A DNA stretch of 64,000 bases from Micromonospora_E sp048060115 (lineage in GTDB: Bacteria; Actinomycetota; Actinomycetes; Mycobacteriales; Micromonosporaceae): positions 5,409 to 69,408 of the forward strand of contig NZ_JBHMIM010000041.1 in the NCBI RefSeq assembly GCF_048060115.1. The letters run 5' to 3'. Below the pieces are notes generated by a model. The model saw only the letters and a list, made by a program, of their open reading frames with translations, was not told the origin of the DNA and did not search any database. Below, piece after piece: positions 16,437 through 25,355 of this stretch (position 1 is the first letter of the stretch; each line of letters begins with the position of its first letter). Position numbers and translations under genes: made by a program.

Positions 16437-17258
16437 TCAGACCTTGCGGTAGCGCGACTGGGCGAAGCAGAAGACGCCGAACGCAGCGAAGCCTGCGGCG
16501 ACCAGACACAGCAGGATGGTGCCGAACGCCTGCTCCCGCAGGGTGTGCAGGGCCGCGTCCAGGCCCCGGGCCCGCTCCGGGTCGTACTGGACGGCGGCGA
16601 CCACCACCAGCAGACCGGCGGTGCCGTACGCCACACCCTTGGCGAGGTAGCCGACCGTACCGAGCCGGCAGACCGTCCGGCGTACCTTGGCGCTCATGTC
16701 CCCGGTCGCCAGGTGCTTGGCGAACCGCTGGGTCGCTCCGTTGAACGCCATCCCGGCACCGACCCCGACCAGTGCCACGCCGGCCAGGCCGACCAGCCAC
16801 TGTCCGCCAGGAGCGGACATCACCCGCTCACTCATCGCCTGTTGCTGGTCCGCGCTGTCGGCGTTGGCGTCGCGGAACACCTGCACGGCCGTCCAGGCGA
16901 ACGAGAGGTAGACCGCGGTACGCCCGGCCGACAGCACCCGTTCGAGGATGCGGTCGGTGCCCTGCTCGACCCGGTGGCCGACAGCCGCCTCGATCCCCTG
17001 CCAGAGCGCCATCGCGGCGAGTCCCACCGCGACGCCGATCAGCAGCACCCCACCGAGCGGCTGCTCTGCGAGCGTCCGCAGGGCACCGGACTGGTCACCG
17101 TCGGCGGCTGGTCGGCCGAAGGCGATCTGCACCGCGAGCCAGGCCACCAGCAGGTGGACCAGTCCGTAGCCAATGAACCCGCCTCGGGCGAGCAGCTCCA
17201 GCCAACGACTGTCGCCAACCTGGTGAGCGGTGCGTCGGGCGTCTCGGGTGTTCGGCAT
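16437..17258 (-). CDS. DUF1206 family integral membrane protein
   Basis: The 273-residue protein consists of three repeats of paired membrane helices with the DUF1206 pattern (ARGGFIGYGLVHLLVAWLA, then SAGRTAVYLSFAWTAVQVF, then GTVGYLAKGVAYGTAGLLVV). Function is unknown. The ATG at 17258 gives MPNTRDARRTAHQ; the frame continues far upstream through the neighbouring lipoprotein gene without meaning. It lies 95 bases before the MscS gene on the same strand. Confidence 0.85.
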   Translation of the reverse strand: MPNTRDARRTAHQVGDSRWLELLARGGFIGYGLVHLLVAWLAVQIAFGRPAADGDQSGALRTLAEQPLGGVLLIGVAVGLAAMALWQGIEAAVGHRVEQGTDRILERVLSAGRTAVYLSFAWTAVQVFRDANADSADQQQAMSERVMSAPGGQWLVGLAGVALVGVGAGMAFNGATQRFAKHLATGDMSAKVRRTVCRLGTVGYLAKGVAYGTAGLLVVVAAVQYDPERARGLDAALHTLREQAFGTILLCLVAAGFAAFGVFCFAQSRYRKV

Positions 17259-17359
17259 GGGCGCTTCAATGACCGTTCGCGACCATCGCCAAACCTGTTC
17301 GCGACCATCGCCAGACCTGCCGGTGGGGCGAAGGCACCGCCGGACCGGTCGGTGATGGC

Positions 17360-17770
17360 CTACTGGCGGGTGACCTGGATCGCCACCTCCGACTCGGTGA
17401 CCCGCTCCAGGCTGACCGCGAACCCACCCACCTCGGTGGCCTGCTCCCCCACCGTCAGGGTCACCTGCTCGCCGGCCACCTCCACGGTGACCCGGTCCCC
17501 TTCGGCGTTGATCAGTCGCGCGTCGATGCCGAGGAAACTCGCCCGCGCGTCGACGCCCCGGTTGAAGGTGACCGTGCATGCGTCCAGCCCACAGTCGGTG
17601 CTCGCCCCCTCGGAACTGCAGCCGGCGAGCAGCGCCGCGCCGAGCGTCAACGCGGCGAACCCGGCGGCCCAGCGGCCGCCTCGGCCGGGGCGCCGACCGG
17701 CGAACGGGGAGGTCTGGACGGTGGTGCCGGGAGGTTCGGCGGCCGGCGGAGCCGGGGGTGAGATCGTCAC
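17360..17770 (-). CDS. Putative lipoprotein
   Basis: The 136-residue product has a cytoplasmic Pro-rich leader of about 30 residues, a hydrophobic segment and a lipobox LLAGC near residue 51, so it is probably lipidated and anchored outside the membrane. The mature part, about 85 residues, is beta-rich with two Cys (DCGLDACTV) and no domain I recognise. It starts at GTG 17770, divergent from the GNAT gene. The long leader before the signal helix makes the start uncertain. Confidence 0.7.
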   Translation of the reverse strand: MTISPPAPPAAEPPGTTVQTSPFAGRRPGRGGRWAAGFAALTLGAALLAGCSSEGASTDCGLDACTVTFNRGVDARASFLGIDARLINAEGDRVTVEVAGEQVTLTVGEQATEVGGFAVSLERVTESEVAIQVTRQ

Positions 17771-17895
17771 GGGTCAAGGGTACCGACGCGGTACTACCTG
17801 CGGCCGGCGCGCCCGGGCCGGGCCGGCCGGCTAGGCTCGGCCCGGTAGCGGGACGGCGGAGGGCCGCCCGATCCCCGGTCCAGGAGGTGCCCAGC

Positions 17896-18180
17896 GTGAC
17901 GTTTCTGGTCGAGGACAATCCGGCGCGCCACCGGTTCGAGATCCTCGTCGACGACGGTCTGGCCGGCTTCGCGTCCTATCGGATCACACCCGGCACGGTG
18001 GTCGTGACGCACACCGAGATCGACCCGGCCCACCGGGGACAGGGCGCCGGCGACGCGCTCGCGCACGGGCTGCTCACCCGGATCAGCGAACGCGGCGAGT
18101 TGGTGGTGCCACAGTGCCCGTTCATCGCCGCCTACATCGAGCGGCACCCGGAGTTCGCCGCGCTGGTCGCCGGTGGCTGA
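17896..18180 (+). CDS. Small GNAT-type N-acetyltransferase (YjdJ/NATD1-like)
   Basis: This 94-residue protein is a minimal GNAT fold with the acetyl-CoA loop HRGQGAGDALAHGLL (residues about 42-56) and the C-terminal text VPQCPFIAAYIERHPEFAAL that is diagnostic of the short YjdJ/NATD1 group. It would acetylate an unknown amine. GTG 17896 has a strong caggagg site. The last 8 bases overlap the start of the sugar dehydrogenase gene, so the two are likely translated together. Confidence 0.9.
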   Translation: MTFLVEDNPARHRFEILVDDGLAGFASYRITPGTVVVTHTEIDPAHRGQGAGDALAHGLLTRISERGELVVPQCPFIAAYIERHPEFAALVAGG

Positions 18181-19267
18181 GGCCGACCGGCAACGGACAC
18201 TACGTACGGTGGTCGCGCTGGCCACGGTGGTCGCGCTGGCCGCCGCCGTGCTGGCGGTCGGCGGCTGGCTCGGCTGGTTCAGCGACCCGACGATCTCCGA
18301 CGCCCCAGAGGCGTCGGCTGACGTCGAGGTGGTCGCCACCGGGCTGGTGGCCCCGTGGGATCTGGCGTTCCTGCCGGACGGCACCGCGCTGGTCACCGAG
18401 CGGGACAGCGCCCGGCTGCTGGCGGTCGACGGCCAGGGCACGATCCGGGAGGTCACCACGATCGCCGACGCCGCCCCGGGCGGCGAGGGCGGGTTGCTCG
18501 GCGTCGCGGTCTCCCCGCAGTTCGCGACCGACCGCTGGGTCTACCTGTACTACACGACGGCCGACGACAACCGCATCGTCCGGCTGCGGATCGAGCCGGA
18601 CGGCGCGGCGGGCACCCCCGAGCCGGTGTTGACCGGTATCCCCCGGTCCAGTACGCACAACGGCGGCCGGATCGCCTTCGGTCCGGACGCGATGCTGTAT
18701 GCCGGCACCGGTGACGCCGGCGACCGGGGTGCCGCGCAGGATCCCGCGAGCCTGGCCGGCAAGATCCTACGGCTGGCACCGGACGGATCGGCCGCGCCGG
18801 ACAACCCGTTCCCGGACTCGCCGGTGTTCAGTCTCGGGCACCGCAACGTCCAGGGTCTGGACTGGGGGCCGGACGGGCAACTGTTCGCCAGCGAGTTCGG
18901 CCAGAACCGCCATGACGAGTTGAACCGGGTCGAGGCTGGCGGCAACTACGGCTGGCCGACCGCCGAAGGCGTCGCCGAGTTGGCGGAGTTCATCGACCCG
19001 GTGGCGACCTGGGCACCACGCGATGCCTCCCCCAGCGGGCTGGCCTTCCATCAGGGCCGGTTCTGGCTGGCCTGCCTGCGGGGCGAACGGTTGTACCGGG
19101 TGGAGGCGGATGGCACCGGGGCCGAGACGCTGATCAGCGGCGAGTACGGCAGACTCCGACATGTCGTGACGGCACCGGACGGTACCTTGTGGGCGCTGAC
19201 GTCCAACCGGGACGGTCGTGGTTCACCCGTCGTGGACGACGACCGGATCCTGCGTATCACCGGCTGA
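18173..19267 (+). CDS. PQQ-dependent sugar dehydrogenase (GSDH/sorbosone type)
   Basis: The 364-residue protein has an N-terminal membrane anchor or signal (about 10-35) followed by a six-bladed beta-propeller of the soluble glucose/aldose dehydrogenase family: STHNGGRIAFGPDAMLY, LGHRNVQGLDWGPDG (catalytic His region), SEFGQNRHDELNRVEAGGNYGWP. It would oxidise extracytoplasmic sugars using PQQ. A perfect 18-base tandem duplication (18206-18223 and 18224-18241) lies in the anchor and gives TVVALATVVALA. It begins inside the end of the GNAT gene and its last 45 bases overlap the end of the converging GH3 gene. Confidence 0.87.
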   Translation: MAEADRQRTLRTVVALATVVALAAAVLAVGGWLGWFSDPTISDAPEASADVEVVATGLVAPWDLAFLPDGTALVTERDSARLLAVDGQGTIREVTTIADAAPGGEGGLLGVAVSPQFATDRWVYLYYTTADDNRIVRLRIEPDGAAGTPEPVLTGIPRSSTHNGGRIAFGPDAMLYAGTGDAGDRGAAQDPASLAGKILRLAPDGSAAPDNPFPDSPVFSLGHRNVQGLDWGPDGQLFASEFGQNRHDELNRVEAGGNYGWPTAEGVAELAEFIDPVATWAPRDASPSGLAFHQGRFWLACLRGERLYRVEADGTGAETLISGEYGRLRHVVTAPDGTLWALTSNRDGRGSPVVDDDRILRITG

Positions 19268-20812
19268 GCGGGCCCGGCCCGGCTCCGCCGGCTCGATTCC
19301 GACCGGCGCGGGGCCGGCGAGTAGTTCCGCCGCCGCCTCGGCGTTGGCCCGGCTGGCTCCGTACGTGGACAGGTGGGTACCGCCGGTGACCCGGACCGGG
19401 ACGCCCATCTCGACCACGACGGCGTCGGGACGCGCGGCCAGCAGCTGGTCGACGGCGGCCGACATCCACGGGTGGCGGTGCAGGTCCCGGACCACCAGGA
19501 CCAGCGCGTGGCCATCGGCGGCGGCGAGTACCGGGTCGGGTGTCCGGCCGAGATCGACTTCGGTCAGCCGGACGGTGACCGTTCCGGGTCGCCGTCTGGT
19601 CAACGGCTCGCGCAGACCCCAGGGGGTCTCGGCGCCGGTGGCGATGTTGTGTGGTGGCGCGAACTCGACGACGTACGGCTGTCCCCGTAGGGGCAGGGTG
19701 CCGTCGGCCCGGACCCGGACGGCGCGGCGGGCGGCGGTGAGCCCCACCGTGGGTCGCGCCGGAGCGTCGGCGCTGGCCGACGGTGCCCCGTCGGCCAGCG
19801 TCGTGCGCCGCCGTGCGGTCCAGTCGGCGAGTCGTTCGATCCGCTCGGCCGCCTCGGCCAGTCGCTGGGCCGGCAACTGTCCGGCGGTCACCGCGTCGAC
19901 GATGGCGTCGCGCAGCAGTCGGGCGGTGGCCTCGTCGGCGTGTTCACCGCCCACGCAGACCGCGTCGACGCCGGCGGCGAGCGCTCGTACCGTCGCGCCG
20001 GCCAGGCCGAACCGGGCGGTGACCGCGCTCATCTCGATCCCGTCGGTGACCACCACGCCGGTGAAGCCCAGTTCGTCACGGAGCAGGTCGACCAGGACGG
20101 CACGGCTGAGAGTCGCCGGGCGGACCGGATCGATCGCCGGTACCAGCAGGTGCCCGGTCATGATCGTCTGGCTGCCGGCGGCGATGGCCGCCCGGAACGG
20201 TGCGAGCTCGACGGCGTCCAGCCGGATCCGGTCGGCGCCGATACGGGGCACCGCCACGTGCGAGTCGACGCTGGTGTCGCCGTGGCCGGGGAAGTGCTTG
20301 GCGCACGCGGCGACCCCGGAGCCCTGCATGCCCCGGATCCAGGCCGCAGTGTGCCGGGCGACCAGGTGCGGGTCGTCACCGAACGCCCGGACGCCGATGA
20401 CCGGGTTGTTCGGGTTGGAGTTGACGTCCGCGACCGGTGCGTAGTTGATGGTGATCCCGGCCTCAGCCAGTTCCTGTCCCAGGTCGTGGGCGACCTGTTC
20501 GGTCAGCGCGGGGTCGTCCACCGCGCCCAGCGCCAGGTTCCCGGGACGGGAGCTGCCCCGGCGGGACTCGAGCCGGGTGACGTCACCGGCCTCCTCGTCG
20601 ATGGCGACGAGGATGTCCGGACGCTCGGCGCGAAGTGTCGCGGTGAGCGCGGCGACCTGGGCGGCGTCGGTGACGTTTCGGGCGAACAGCACGACGGTGC
20701 CCAGACCGGCTGCGATCCACTGCCGCACCCAGTCCGGGGCGGTGGTTCCGGTGAATCCGGGCTGCAGCACGGTGGCCGCCATGCGCCGCAGGCTCGGGCT
20801 GGAGTCGACCAT
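19223..20812 (-). CDS. Glycoside hydrolase family 3 protein (beta-N-acetylhexosaminidase type)
   Basis: The 529-residue protein has an N-terminal GH3 TIM barrel with AIDEEAGDVTRL and the NagZ-type motif KHFPGHGDTSVDSH, which supplies the catalytic His/Asp dyad of GH3 N-acetylglucosaminidases, then TDGIEMSAV with the nucleophile Asp. A C-terminal Rossmann-like GH3 domain follows (about 360-529). No signal peptide is visible, so it probably acts inside the cell on wall muropeptide or chitin fragments. ATG 20812 follows gaaggag at a long spacing; the upstream extension to 20920 lacks domain content. Its end overlaps the sugar dehydrogenase gene tail to tail by 45 bases. Confidence 0.88.
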   Translation of the reverse strand: MVDSSPSLRRMAATVLQPGFTGTTAPDWVRQWIAAGLGTVVLFARNVTDAAQVAALTATLRAERPDILVAIDEEAGDVTRLESRRGSSRPGNLALGAVDDPALTEQVAHDLGQELAEAGITINYAPVADVNSNPNNPVIGVRAFGDDPHLVARHTAAWIRGMQGSGVAACAKHFPGHGDTSVDSHVAVPRIGADRIRLDAVELAPFRAAIAAGSQTIMTGHLLVPAIDPVRPATLSRAVLVDLLRDELGFTGVVVTDGIEMSAVTARFGLAGATVRALAAGVDAVCVGGEHADEATARLLRDAIVDAVTAGQLPAQRLAEAAERIERLADWTARRRTTLADGAPSASADAPARPTVGLTAARRAVRVRADGTLPLRGQPYVVEFAPPHNIATGAETPWGLREPLTRRRPGTVTVRLTEVDLGRTPDPVLAAADGHALVLVVRDLHRHPWMSAAVDQLLAARPDAVVVEMGVPVRVTGGTHLSTYGASRANAEAAAELLAGPAPVGIEPAEPGRARSAGDTQDPVVVHDG

Positions 20813-20937
20813 GCGGCAGGCACGCTCCTTCGAATCGGTGGTGGGATCACGCGAGCCGCCCGGCGACCATCGGCGTGGGGCCTCGCGCGCATCCGGCCGG
20901 TCCGGGTTGGCCGCAGACAATGGTCACACCCCCGAAT

Positions 20938-20964
20938 CTATTAGTCAATAAACCTTCCTATTAG
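20938..20964 (-). promoter_or_regulatory. AT-rich operator/promoter island upstream of the GH3 gene
   Basis: Two copies of ctattag lie exactly 20 bases apart (20938-20944 and 20958-20964) in an AT-rich patch in otherwise GC-rich DNA. Read on the minus strand the patch holds TTGACT, a fair -35. Its look (AGGAAGGTTTATT-like core) recalls ROK-type sugar-regulator operators of actinobacteria, but I cannot confirm which factor binds. Confidence 0.45.
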
Positions 20965-21072
20965 CCGGGACCCGGCTCGGCGGGGCGGTTCGCCCCGGCG
21001 TCGACCGCGAGGGCGGGCAGGTCCGCGGAACACACTGTCGCCCGACGGACAACGGTGTGGGACAGTGCGCAG

Positions 21073-21207
21073 ATGGCACCGGTCGTCCTGTTCGCAGCCG
21101 AAGACGTCAGTTGGCACGACATTCCCGGCGTCCAGGTGGTCGGCGCGGTCCTCGGCGTCCTGCTCCTGATGGCCGCCCTGCGGTCGATGTTCGGCAAGGG
21201 CCGCTGA
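21073..21207 (+). CDS. Small single-pass membrane protein
   Basis: This is a 44-residue frame from ATG 21073 to TGA 21207: a short N-terminal segment (MAPVVLFAAEDVSWHDIPG), one membrane helix (VQVVGAVLGVLLLMAALRSM) and a basic end (FGKGR). Composition and codon use match neighbouring genes, and helix plus basic stop-transfer end look designed rather than random. No family is recognised, and there is no clear ribosome site. It lies just before the RecQ-like gene on the same strand. Confidence 0.5.
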   Translation: MAPVVLFAAEDVSWHDIPGVQVVGAVLGVLLLMAALRSMFGKGR

Positions 21208-21254
21208 GCCGGCGCTGTTTGATCACCGCCGCCGCCGGGTAACCATGGCTTCCG

Positions 21255-22892
21255 ATGAAGCTGCCCCTGCACTCACCCCGCCTGCGCCGCGCGGCCCGAC
21301 AGCGTTTCGGCTGGTCGGCACTGCGACCCGGACAACTCGGCGCGATGCGCGCGCTACTCAAGGGCCGCGACGCGCTCGTGGTGCTGCCGACCGGAGCCGG
21401 CAAGTCCGCCGTCTACCAGGTACCGGCCAGCATGCTGACGGGTCCGACGGTCGTGATCTCCCCGCTACTCGCCCTGCAGCAGGATCAGATCACCGCGCTC
21501 AACGACCGGAACCAGGCCGACCTACGCGCGGTCCGGATCAGCTCGGCGGAGACCCCAACGCAGCGGCAGGCCGCGCTCGACCAGGTACGCCGCGGCCAGG
21601 CCCGGTTCCTGTTCACCACTCCGGAACAGCTCTGCGACCCGGACCGACTGGCGGACGTACGTGATCTCAAACCGTCCCTGGTCGCGGTCGACGAGGCGCA
21701 CTGCATCTCCGCGTGGGGTCACGACTTCCGCCCCGACTACCTGTCCATCGGGCATCTGGTCCGCGAATTGGGCCGCCCACCGGTGGTCGCGCTCACCGCC
21801 ACCGCCTCACCGCCGGTACGCGAGGACATCGTCGCCCGACTCGGCCTGACCGATCCCCATCTGGTGGTCGCCGGCCTGGACCGACGCAACCTCTTCCTGG
21901 AGGTCGCGCACTGCCCGACCGAGGACTACCGGTGGCGCCGGCTACTCGCCCTGCTCGACGTCGAGCGGCCACCCGGCATCGTCTACGTGCCGACCCGCCG
22001 GGCGGCCGAGGAGTTCGCCGATCGCCTCGCCGCAGCGGGGCATCCGGCCCGCTGCTATCACGGCGGCATGGCCGCCGGTGCACGGGAACGCCTGCACGAG
22101 GAGTTCCTCGACGGGCTCGTGCCGATCATGGTGGCCACCTCCGCGTTCGGGATGGGCATCGACAAGCCCGACGTGAGATGGGTGGTCCACACCGCACTGC
22201 CCGACTCTCCGGACAGCTATCTGCAGGAGATCGGCCGCGGCGGCCGCGACGGCGATCCGTCCCGGTCGCTGCTGCTGTGGCGGGCCGAGGACATCGGACT
22301 GCAACGCTACTTCACCACCAGTCCGCCCGAACACGACGACCTGCGTGACCTCGCGGCCCTGCTGGACACCAGCCCCACCACCCGCAAGCAGCTAGGCGAA
22401 CGCACCGGGCTGGGCACCCGCCGACTCGGCCAGCTGCTGGCCCTGTTGGAAGAGGTCGGCGCCGCGCGGACCGTCGCCGGAAGCCGGGTCGTCCGCCCGC
22501 CGTACGCGCCGCTGCCCGCGCTGGCAGCCGCCGACGCTGTGACGGCGGCCCAGCGCAGGCAGACACTGCAGCGGTCCCGGACCGACATGATGCGGGCGTT
22601 CGCCGAGGCGACCGGGTGCCGCAGCCAGGCGCTACTGGCCTACTTCGGTGAGCACATGGCGGAGGTCTGTGGTCACTGTGACAGTTGCCACGCCGGCACC
22701 AGCGTCGCGGACGACGGGGCCAGCGGCCCGTTCCCGGTGCACAGTATGGTGCGACACGCCGAGTGGGGTGCCGGCATGGTTCTCGGCTACGAGGAGGATC
22801 GGATGACGGTGCTCTTCGACGGTGTCGGATACAAGACGTTGTCGGTGCCGGTGGTCAGCGATCAGGGCCTACTGGCCGCCGAGCCGCGGTGA
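21255..22892 (+). CDS. RecQ-family ATP-dependent DNA helicase
   Basis: The 545-residue helicase has motif 0/I (LRPGQ...LPTGAGKSAVYQVP), DEAH box in VDEAHCISAWGHDFRPDY with the RecQ aromatic loop, motif III LTATASP, and motifs V-VI (ATSAFGMGIDKPDVR, QEIGRGGRDG). A zinc-binding end (CGHCDSC with an earlier CR) is present but there is no HRDC domain. The last about 45 residues (VRHAEWGAGMVLGYEEDRM) match the DUF3553-type SH3-like fold. It unwinds DNA 3'-5' in repair. The start ATG 21255 has no clear ribosome site; an out-of-frame ATG lies 10 bases earlier. Confidence 0.92.
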   Translation: MKLPLHSPRLRRAARQRFGWSALRPGQLGAMRALLKGRDALVVLPTGAGKSAVYQVPASMLTGPTVVISPLLALQQDQITALNDRNQADLRAVRISSAETPTQRQAALDQVRRGQARFLFTTPEQLCDPDRLADVRDLKPSLVAVDEAHCISAWGHDFRPDYLSIGHLVRELGRPPVVALTATASPPVREDIVARLGLTDPHLVVAGLDRRNLFLEVAHCPTEDYRWRRLLALLDVERPPGIVYVPTRRAAEEFADRLAAAGHPARCYHGGMAAGARERLHEEFLDGLVPIMVATSAFGMGIDKPDVRWVVHTALPDSPDSYLQEIGRGGRDGDPSRSLLLWRAEDIGLQRYFTTSPPEHDDLRDLAALLDTSPTTRKQLGERTGLGTRRLGQLLALLEEVGAARTVAGSRVVRPPYAPLPALAAADAVTAAQRRQTLQRSRTDMMRAFAEATGCRSQALLAYFGEHMAEVCGHCDSCHAGTSVADDGASGPFPVHSMVRHAEWGAGMVLGYEEDRMTVLFDGVGYKTLSVPVVSDQGLLAAEPR

Positions 22893-22965
22893 GGCGACGT
22901 TGAGCCGCAGCGCGGCTCGGCCCGCGTCGGGCAGCCCGCCCGGCGGACCGTTTGTTGAGAGGGGC

Positions 22966-23475
22966 ATGAGTGTGACGGACCTGCCGGTGTACACCGAGCT
23001 CGGATTCTCCGACGAGGAGTGGGGGCTGCTGGTCGGACTGCCGCAGGCGGTACTGACCGCGGCGAGCGCGGCCGAGGCCGACAGCGGGCGACGGACCCGC
23101 GCCGAGAACGCCGCCGGCCTGGAGGCGATCGGCACCGGCCGCGAGACGGCCAGCCCGCTGGTCACCGCGGTCGCCACCGAACTGGTCACCCGGGTCGGCG
23201 ACCCGGAGACCGGCGAGGAGCTGCCGGTGATCGAGCCGGCCGACCCACAGGCGTTGATCGCCGACGTGCTGGCCCGGGCCGGGCAGGCGGCCAAGCTGCT
23301 CGCCGACCGGGTCGACGACGGCGAGGCCGGGGCCTACAAGCACTGGTTGGTCGGCATCGCGGAGCAGGTGGTGGGCGCCGCGACCACCGGTGGGGTGCTG
23401 GGCCTGGGCGACGAGACGGTGACCGAGTCGGAGCGGAGGTTCCGCGACCGTCTCGCCCACGTACTCAACGACTGA
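22966..23475 (+). CDS. Hypothetical protein
   Basis: The 169-residue protein is soluble, largely helical and acidic, with no signal or membrane segment. It begins MSVTDLPVYTELGFSDEEWGLL and contains VVGAATTGGVLGLGDETVTESER near the end. I do not recognise the family. ATG 22966 follows gagagggg. It sits between the RecQ-like and TerC genes, on the same strand as both but with gaps of 73 and 101 bases. Codon use matches neighbours, so it is likely a real native gene. Confidence 0.7.
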   Translation: MSVTDLPVYTELGFSDEEWGLLVGLPQAVLTAASAAEADSGRRTRAENAAGLEAIGTGRETASPLVTAVATELVTRVGDPETGEELPVIEPADPQALIADVLARAGQAAKLLADRVDDGEAGAYKHWLVGIAEQVVGAATTGGVLGLGDETVTESERRFRDRLAHVLND

Positions 23476-23576
23476 CTTCCCGTACCCACCGGTGCGCTCG
23501 ATCTTGACCCGCCCCAGTACGGTCTTGGATCGCGGGCCGGTCGAGGCCCGGTGGACCCCCCTCCCCTGGGAGCATC

Positions 23577-24374
23577 ATGGAGCTTCTGACCAGCCCCGAG
23601 CTGTGGATCGCCTTCGCGACCCTGCTGCTGCTCGAGGTCGTGCTGGGCATCGACAACGTCGTGTTCATCTCGATCCTCGCCGGGCGGCTACCCGAGCATC
23701 AGCAGGCTCGGGCGCGCACCGTCGGTATCTCGCTGGCCCTGATCACCCGGCTGCTGCTGCTCGCCTCGCTGTCCTGGGTGATCGGGCTGACCGCCCCGCT
23801 GTTCACCGTGTTCGGAATGGAGATCTCCGGTCGGGATGTGATCCTGCTGCTCGGCGGCGGCTTCCTGCTCGCCAAGGCGACCTATGAGATTCACGAGCAT
23901 CTGGAGGGCACGGATCACGGCAAGAGCGGCAAGACCGCGTCGTTCGCCGGGGTGATCGCCCAGATCCTGGTGCTGGACGTGGTCTTCTCGCTCGACTCGG
24001 TGATCACCGCGGTCGGTATGGTCGACGAGCTGTTCATCATGGTCGCCGCCGTCGTCATCGCGATGATCATCATGCTGGTCTCGGCGGGAGCCGTCAGCGG
24101 TTTCGTCAATCGGCACCCCACCGTGAAGATGCTCGCGCTGTCGTTCCTGCTGATCATCGGCGGCAGCCTCATCGCGGAAGGGCTCGGCCAGCACATCCCC
24201 AAGGGCTACGTGTACGGGCCGATCGCGTTCTCCATCTTCGTCGAGATGCTGAACCTGCGGTTGCGCTCGCGTAGCAAGCTGCCGGACGCGAAGCCGGTCA
24301 ACCTGCACCCGACCTTCGTCAAGGAGCCACCGGCACCGGCCGCCACCGGCGACGGCCAGCGGCCGTCAGCGTAA
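23577..24374 (+). CDS. TerC family integral membrane protein
   Basis: The 265-residue protein has about seven membrane helices with the family signatures LEVVLGIDNVVFISILAGRL (residues 19-38) and VLDVVFSLDSVITAVGM, whose Asp residues sit in the membrane and are thought to handle metal ions. Relatives export manganese or supply metal to secreted enzymes. The C-terminal 30 residues are Pro/Ala-rich. No yybP-ykoY manganese riboswitch is visible upstream. The ATG follows gggagcatc. Its 3' end overlaps the converging topoisomerase gene by 9 bases. Confidence 0.92.
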   Translation: MELLTSPELWIAFATLLLLEVVLGIDNVVFISILAGRLPEHQQARARTVGISLALITRLLLLASLSWVIGLTAPLFTVFGMEISGRDVILLLGGGFLLAKATYEIHEHLEGTDHGKSGKTASFAGVIAQILVLDVVFSLDSVITAVGMVDELFIMVAAVVIAMIIMLVSAGAVSGFVNRHPTVKMLALSFLLIIGGSLIAEGLGQHIPKGYVYGPIAFSIFVEMLNLRLRSRSKLPDAKPVNLHPTFVKEPPAPAATGDGQRPSA

Positions 24375-25355
24375 CGGCAGCAGCCGCCGCACCGCCTGTT
24401 CGGCCGCGGTACGGGTGGGCTCGCCGGCACCGAGGCGAGCCACCCGGCCGCGGTGGAACAGTTCGACGACCCGCGGGTCGACGTATGACGCGCGGGCGAC
24501 GGTGGGGGTGTTGCCGAGTAGCCCCGCGACCTCCCGCATCACCGAGGCCACCGCTCGGCGGCGCGCCGCCGCCGAGCGGGGCACCCCGCCCCCGGCGAGT
24601 CGAGTCGCGGCCAGCACCGTCGCGTGCCAGGTACGGAAGTCCTTGGCGGTCATCTCGGTGCCACTCGCCCGACGCAGGTAGTCGTTGATCTCGTCGCTGC
24701 GCACGTCCCGCCACTGCCGGCCGTCCCAGTAGCAGAACAGCCGCTGCTCGCCCCGACGGCGGCGGCGCAGCGCCCGCAGCACCGCGCACACCTGCTCGTC
24801 GTCGATCTGCCGTACCTGTGGCACCCCGCCCTTGGCGGGAAACTCCAGAATCACGCACCCCCGGCCGACCCTGGTGTGCGTCGACCGCAGCGTGGCCAGC
24901 CCGAACGTCGGATCGTCGCCGGCCGCGTACTGGTCGCTGCCGATGCGGAACATGCCCAGGTCGAGCAGACGCACCAGGGCGGCCAGCACCCGTTCCCGGC
25001 ACAGTCCGTCGCCGCGCAGGTCGGTCGCGATCCGCCGCCGCAGCCGGGGCAGCCGGTCCGCGACCTGCCGTACGTGCTGGAACTTCGCGGTGTCCCGCCG
25101 GATGCGCCACTGCGGGTGGTACAGGTACTGCCGCCGGCCGGCGGCGTCCACCCCCACCGCCTGGACGTGCCCCACCGGGTCCGGACAAATCCACACGTCC
25201 CGCCAGGCCGGTGGGATCGCCAGGTCCCGCAGCCGGCCGAGCTCCTGCGGGTCGCTGATCCGGCGGCCCGCCGCGTCGAGGTAGGTCGTGGCGCGTCCCC
25301 GCCGGTGTCGCCGGTACCCCGGCCGATTCAGGTCGCTACGCCGCAGCCGCAGCAC
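24366..25355 (-). CDS. DNA topoisomerase IB (eukaryotic-like)
   Basis: The 329-residue protein has the poxvirus/bacterial TopIB layout: N-terminal beta domain (IPPAWRDVWICPDPVGHVQAVG), catalytic domain with Arg/Lys residues (FPAKGG, KDFRTWHAT) and the nucleophile Tyr in ARASYVDPRVVELF near residue 300. It nicks one strand through a 3'-phosphotyrosyl link and relaxes supercoils without ATP. I use GTG 25355 because the family N-terminus LRLRRSDLNRPGY follows; a GTG at 25394 is also in frame. The start overlaps the GT9 stop by 20 bases, so it may be read with the heptose cluster. Confidence 0.9.
   Translation of the reverse strand: MLRLRRSDLNRPGYRRHRRGRATTYLDAAGRRISDPQELGRLRDLAIPPAWRDVWICPDPVGHVQAVGVDAAGRRQYLYHPQWRIRRDTAKFQHVRQVADRLPRLRRRIATDLRGDGLCRERVLAALVRLLDLGMFRIGSDQYAAGDDPTFGLATLRSTHTRVGRGCVILEFPAKGGVPQVRQIDDEQVCAVLRALRRRRRGEQRLFCYWDGRQWRDVRSDEINDYLRRASGTEMTAKDFRTWHATVLAATRLAGGGVPRSAAARRRAVASVMREVAGLLGNTPTVARASYVDPRVVELFHRGRVARLGAGEPTRTAAEQAVRRLLPLR

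Noticed and set aside
16437..17918. 493-codon minus-strand frame upstream of DUF1206
   Set aside because: Only the part from 17258 matches the family; the rest overlaps the lipoprotein gene in another frame.
23476..23576. yybP-ykoY manganese riboswitch before the TerC gene
   Set aside because: TerC genes often have one, but I cannot find the conserved loop sequences or paired stems in these 101 bases.
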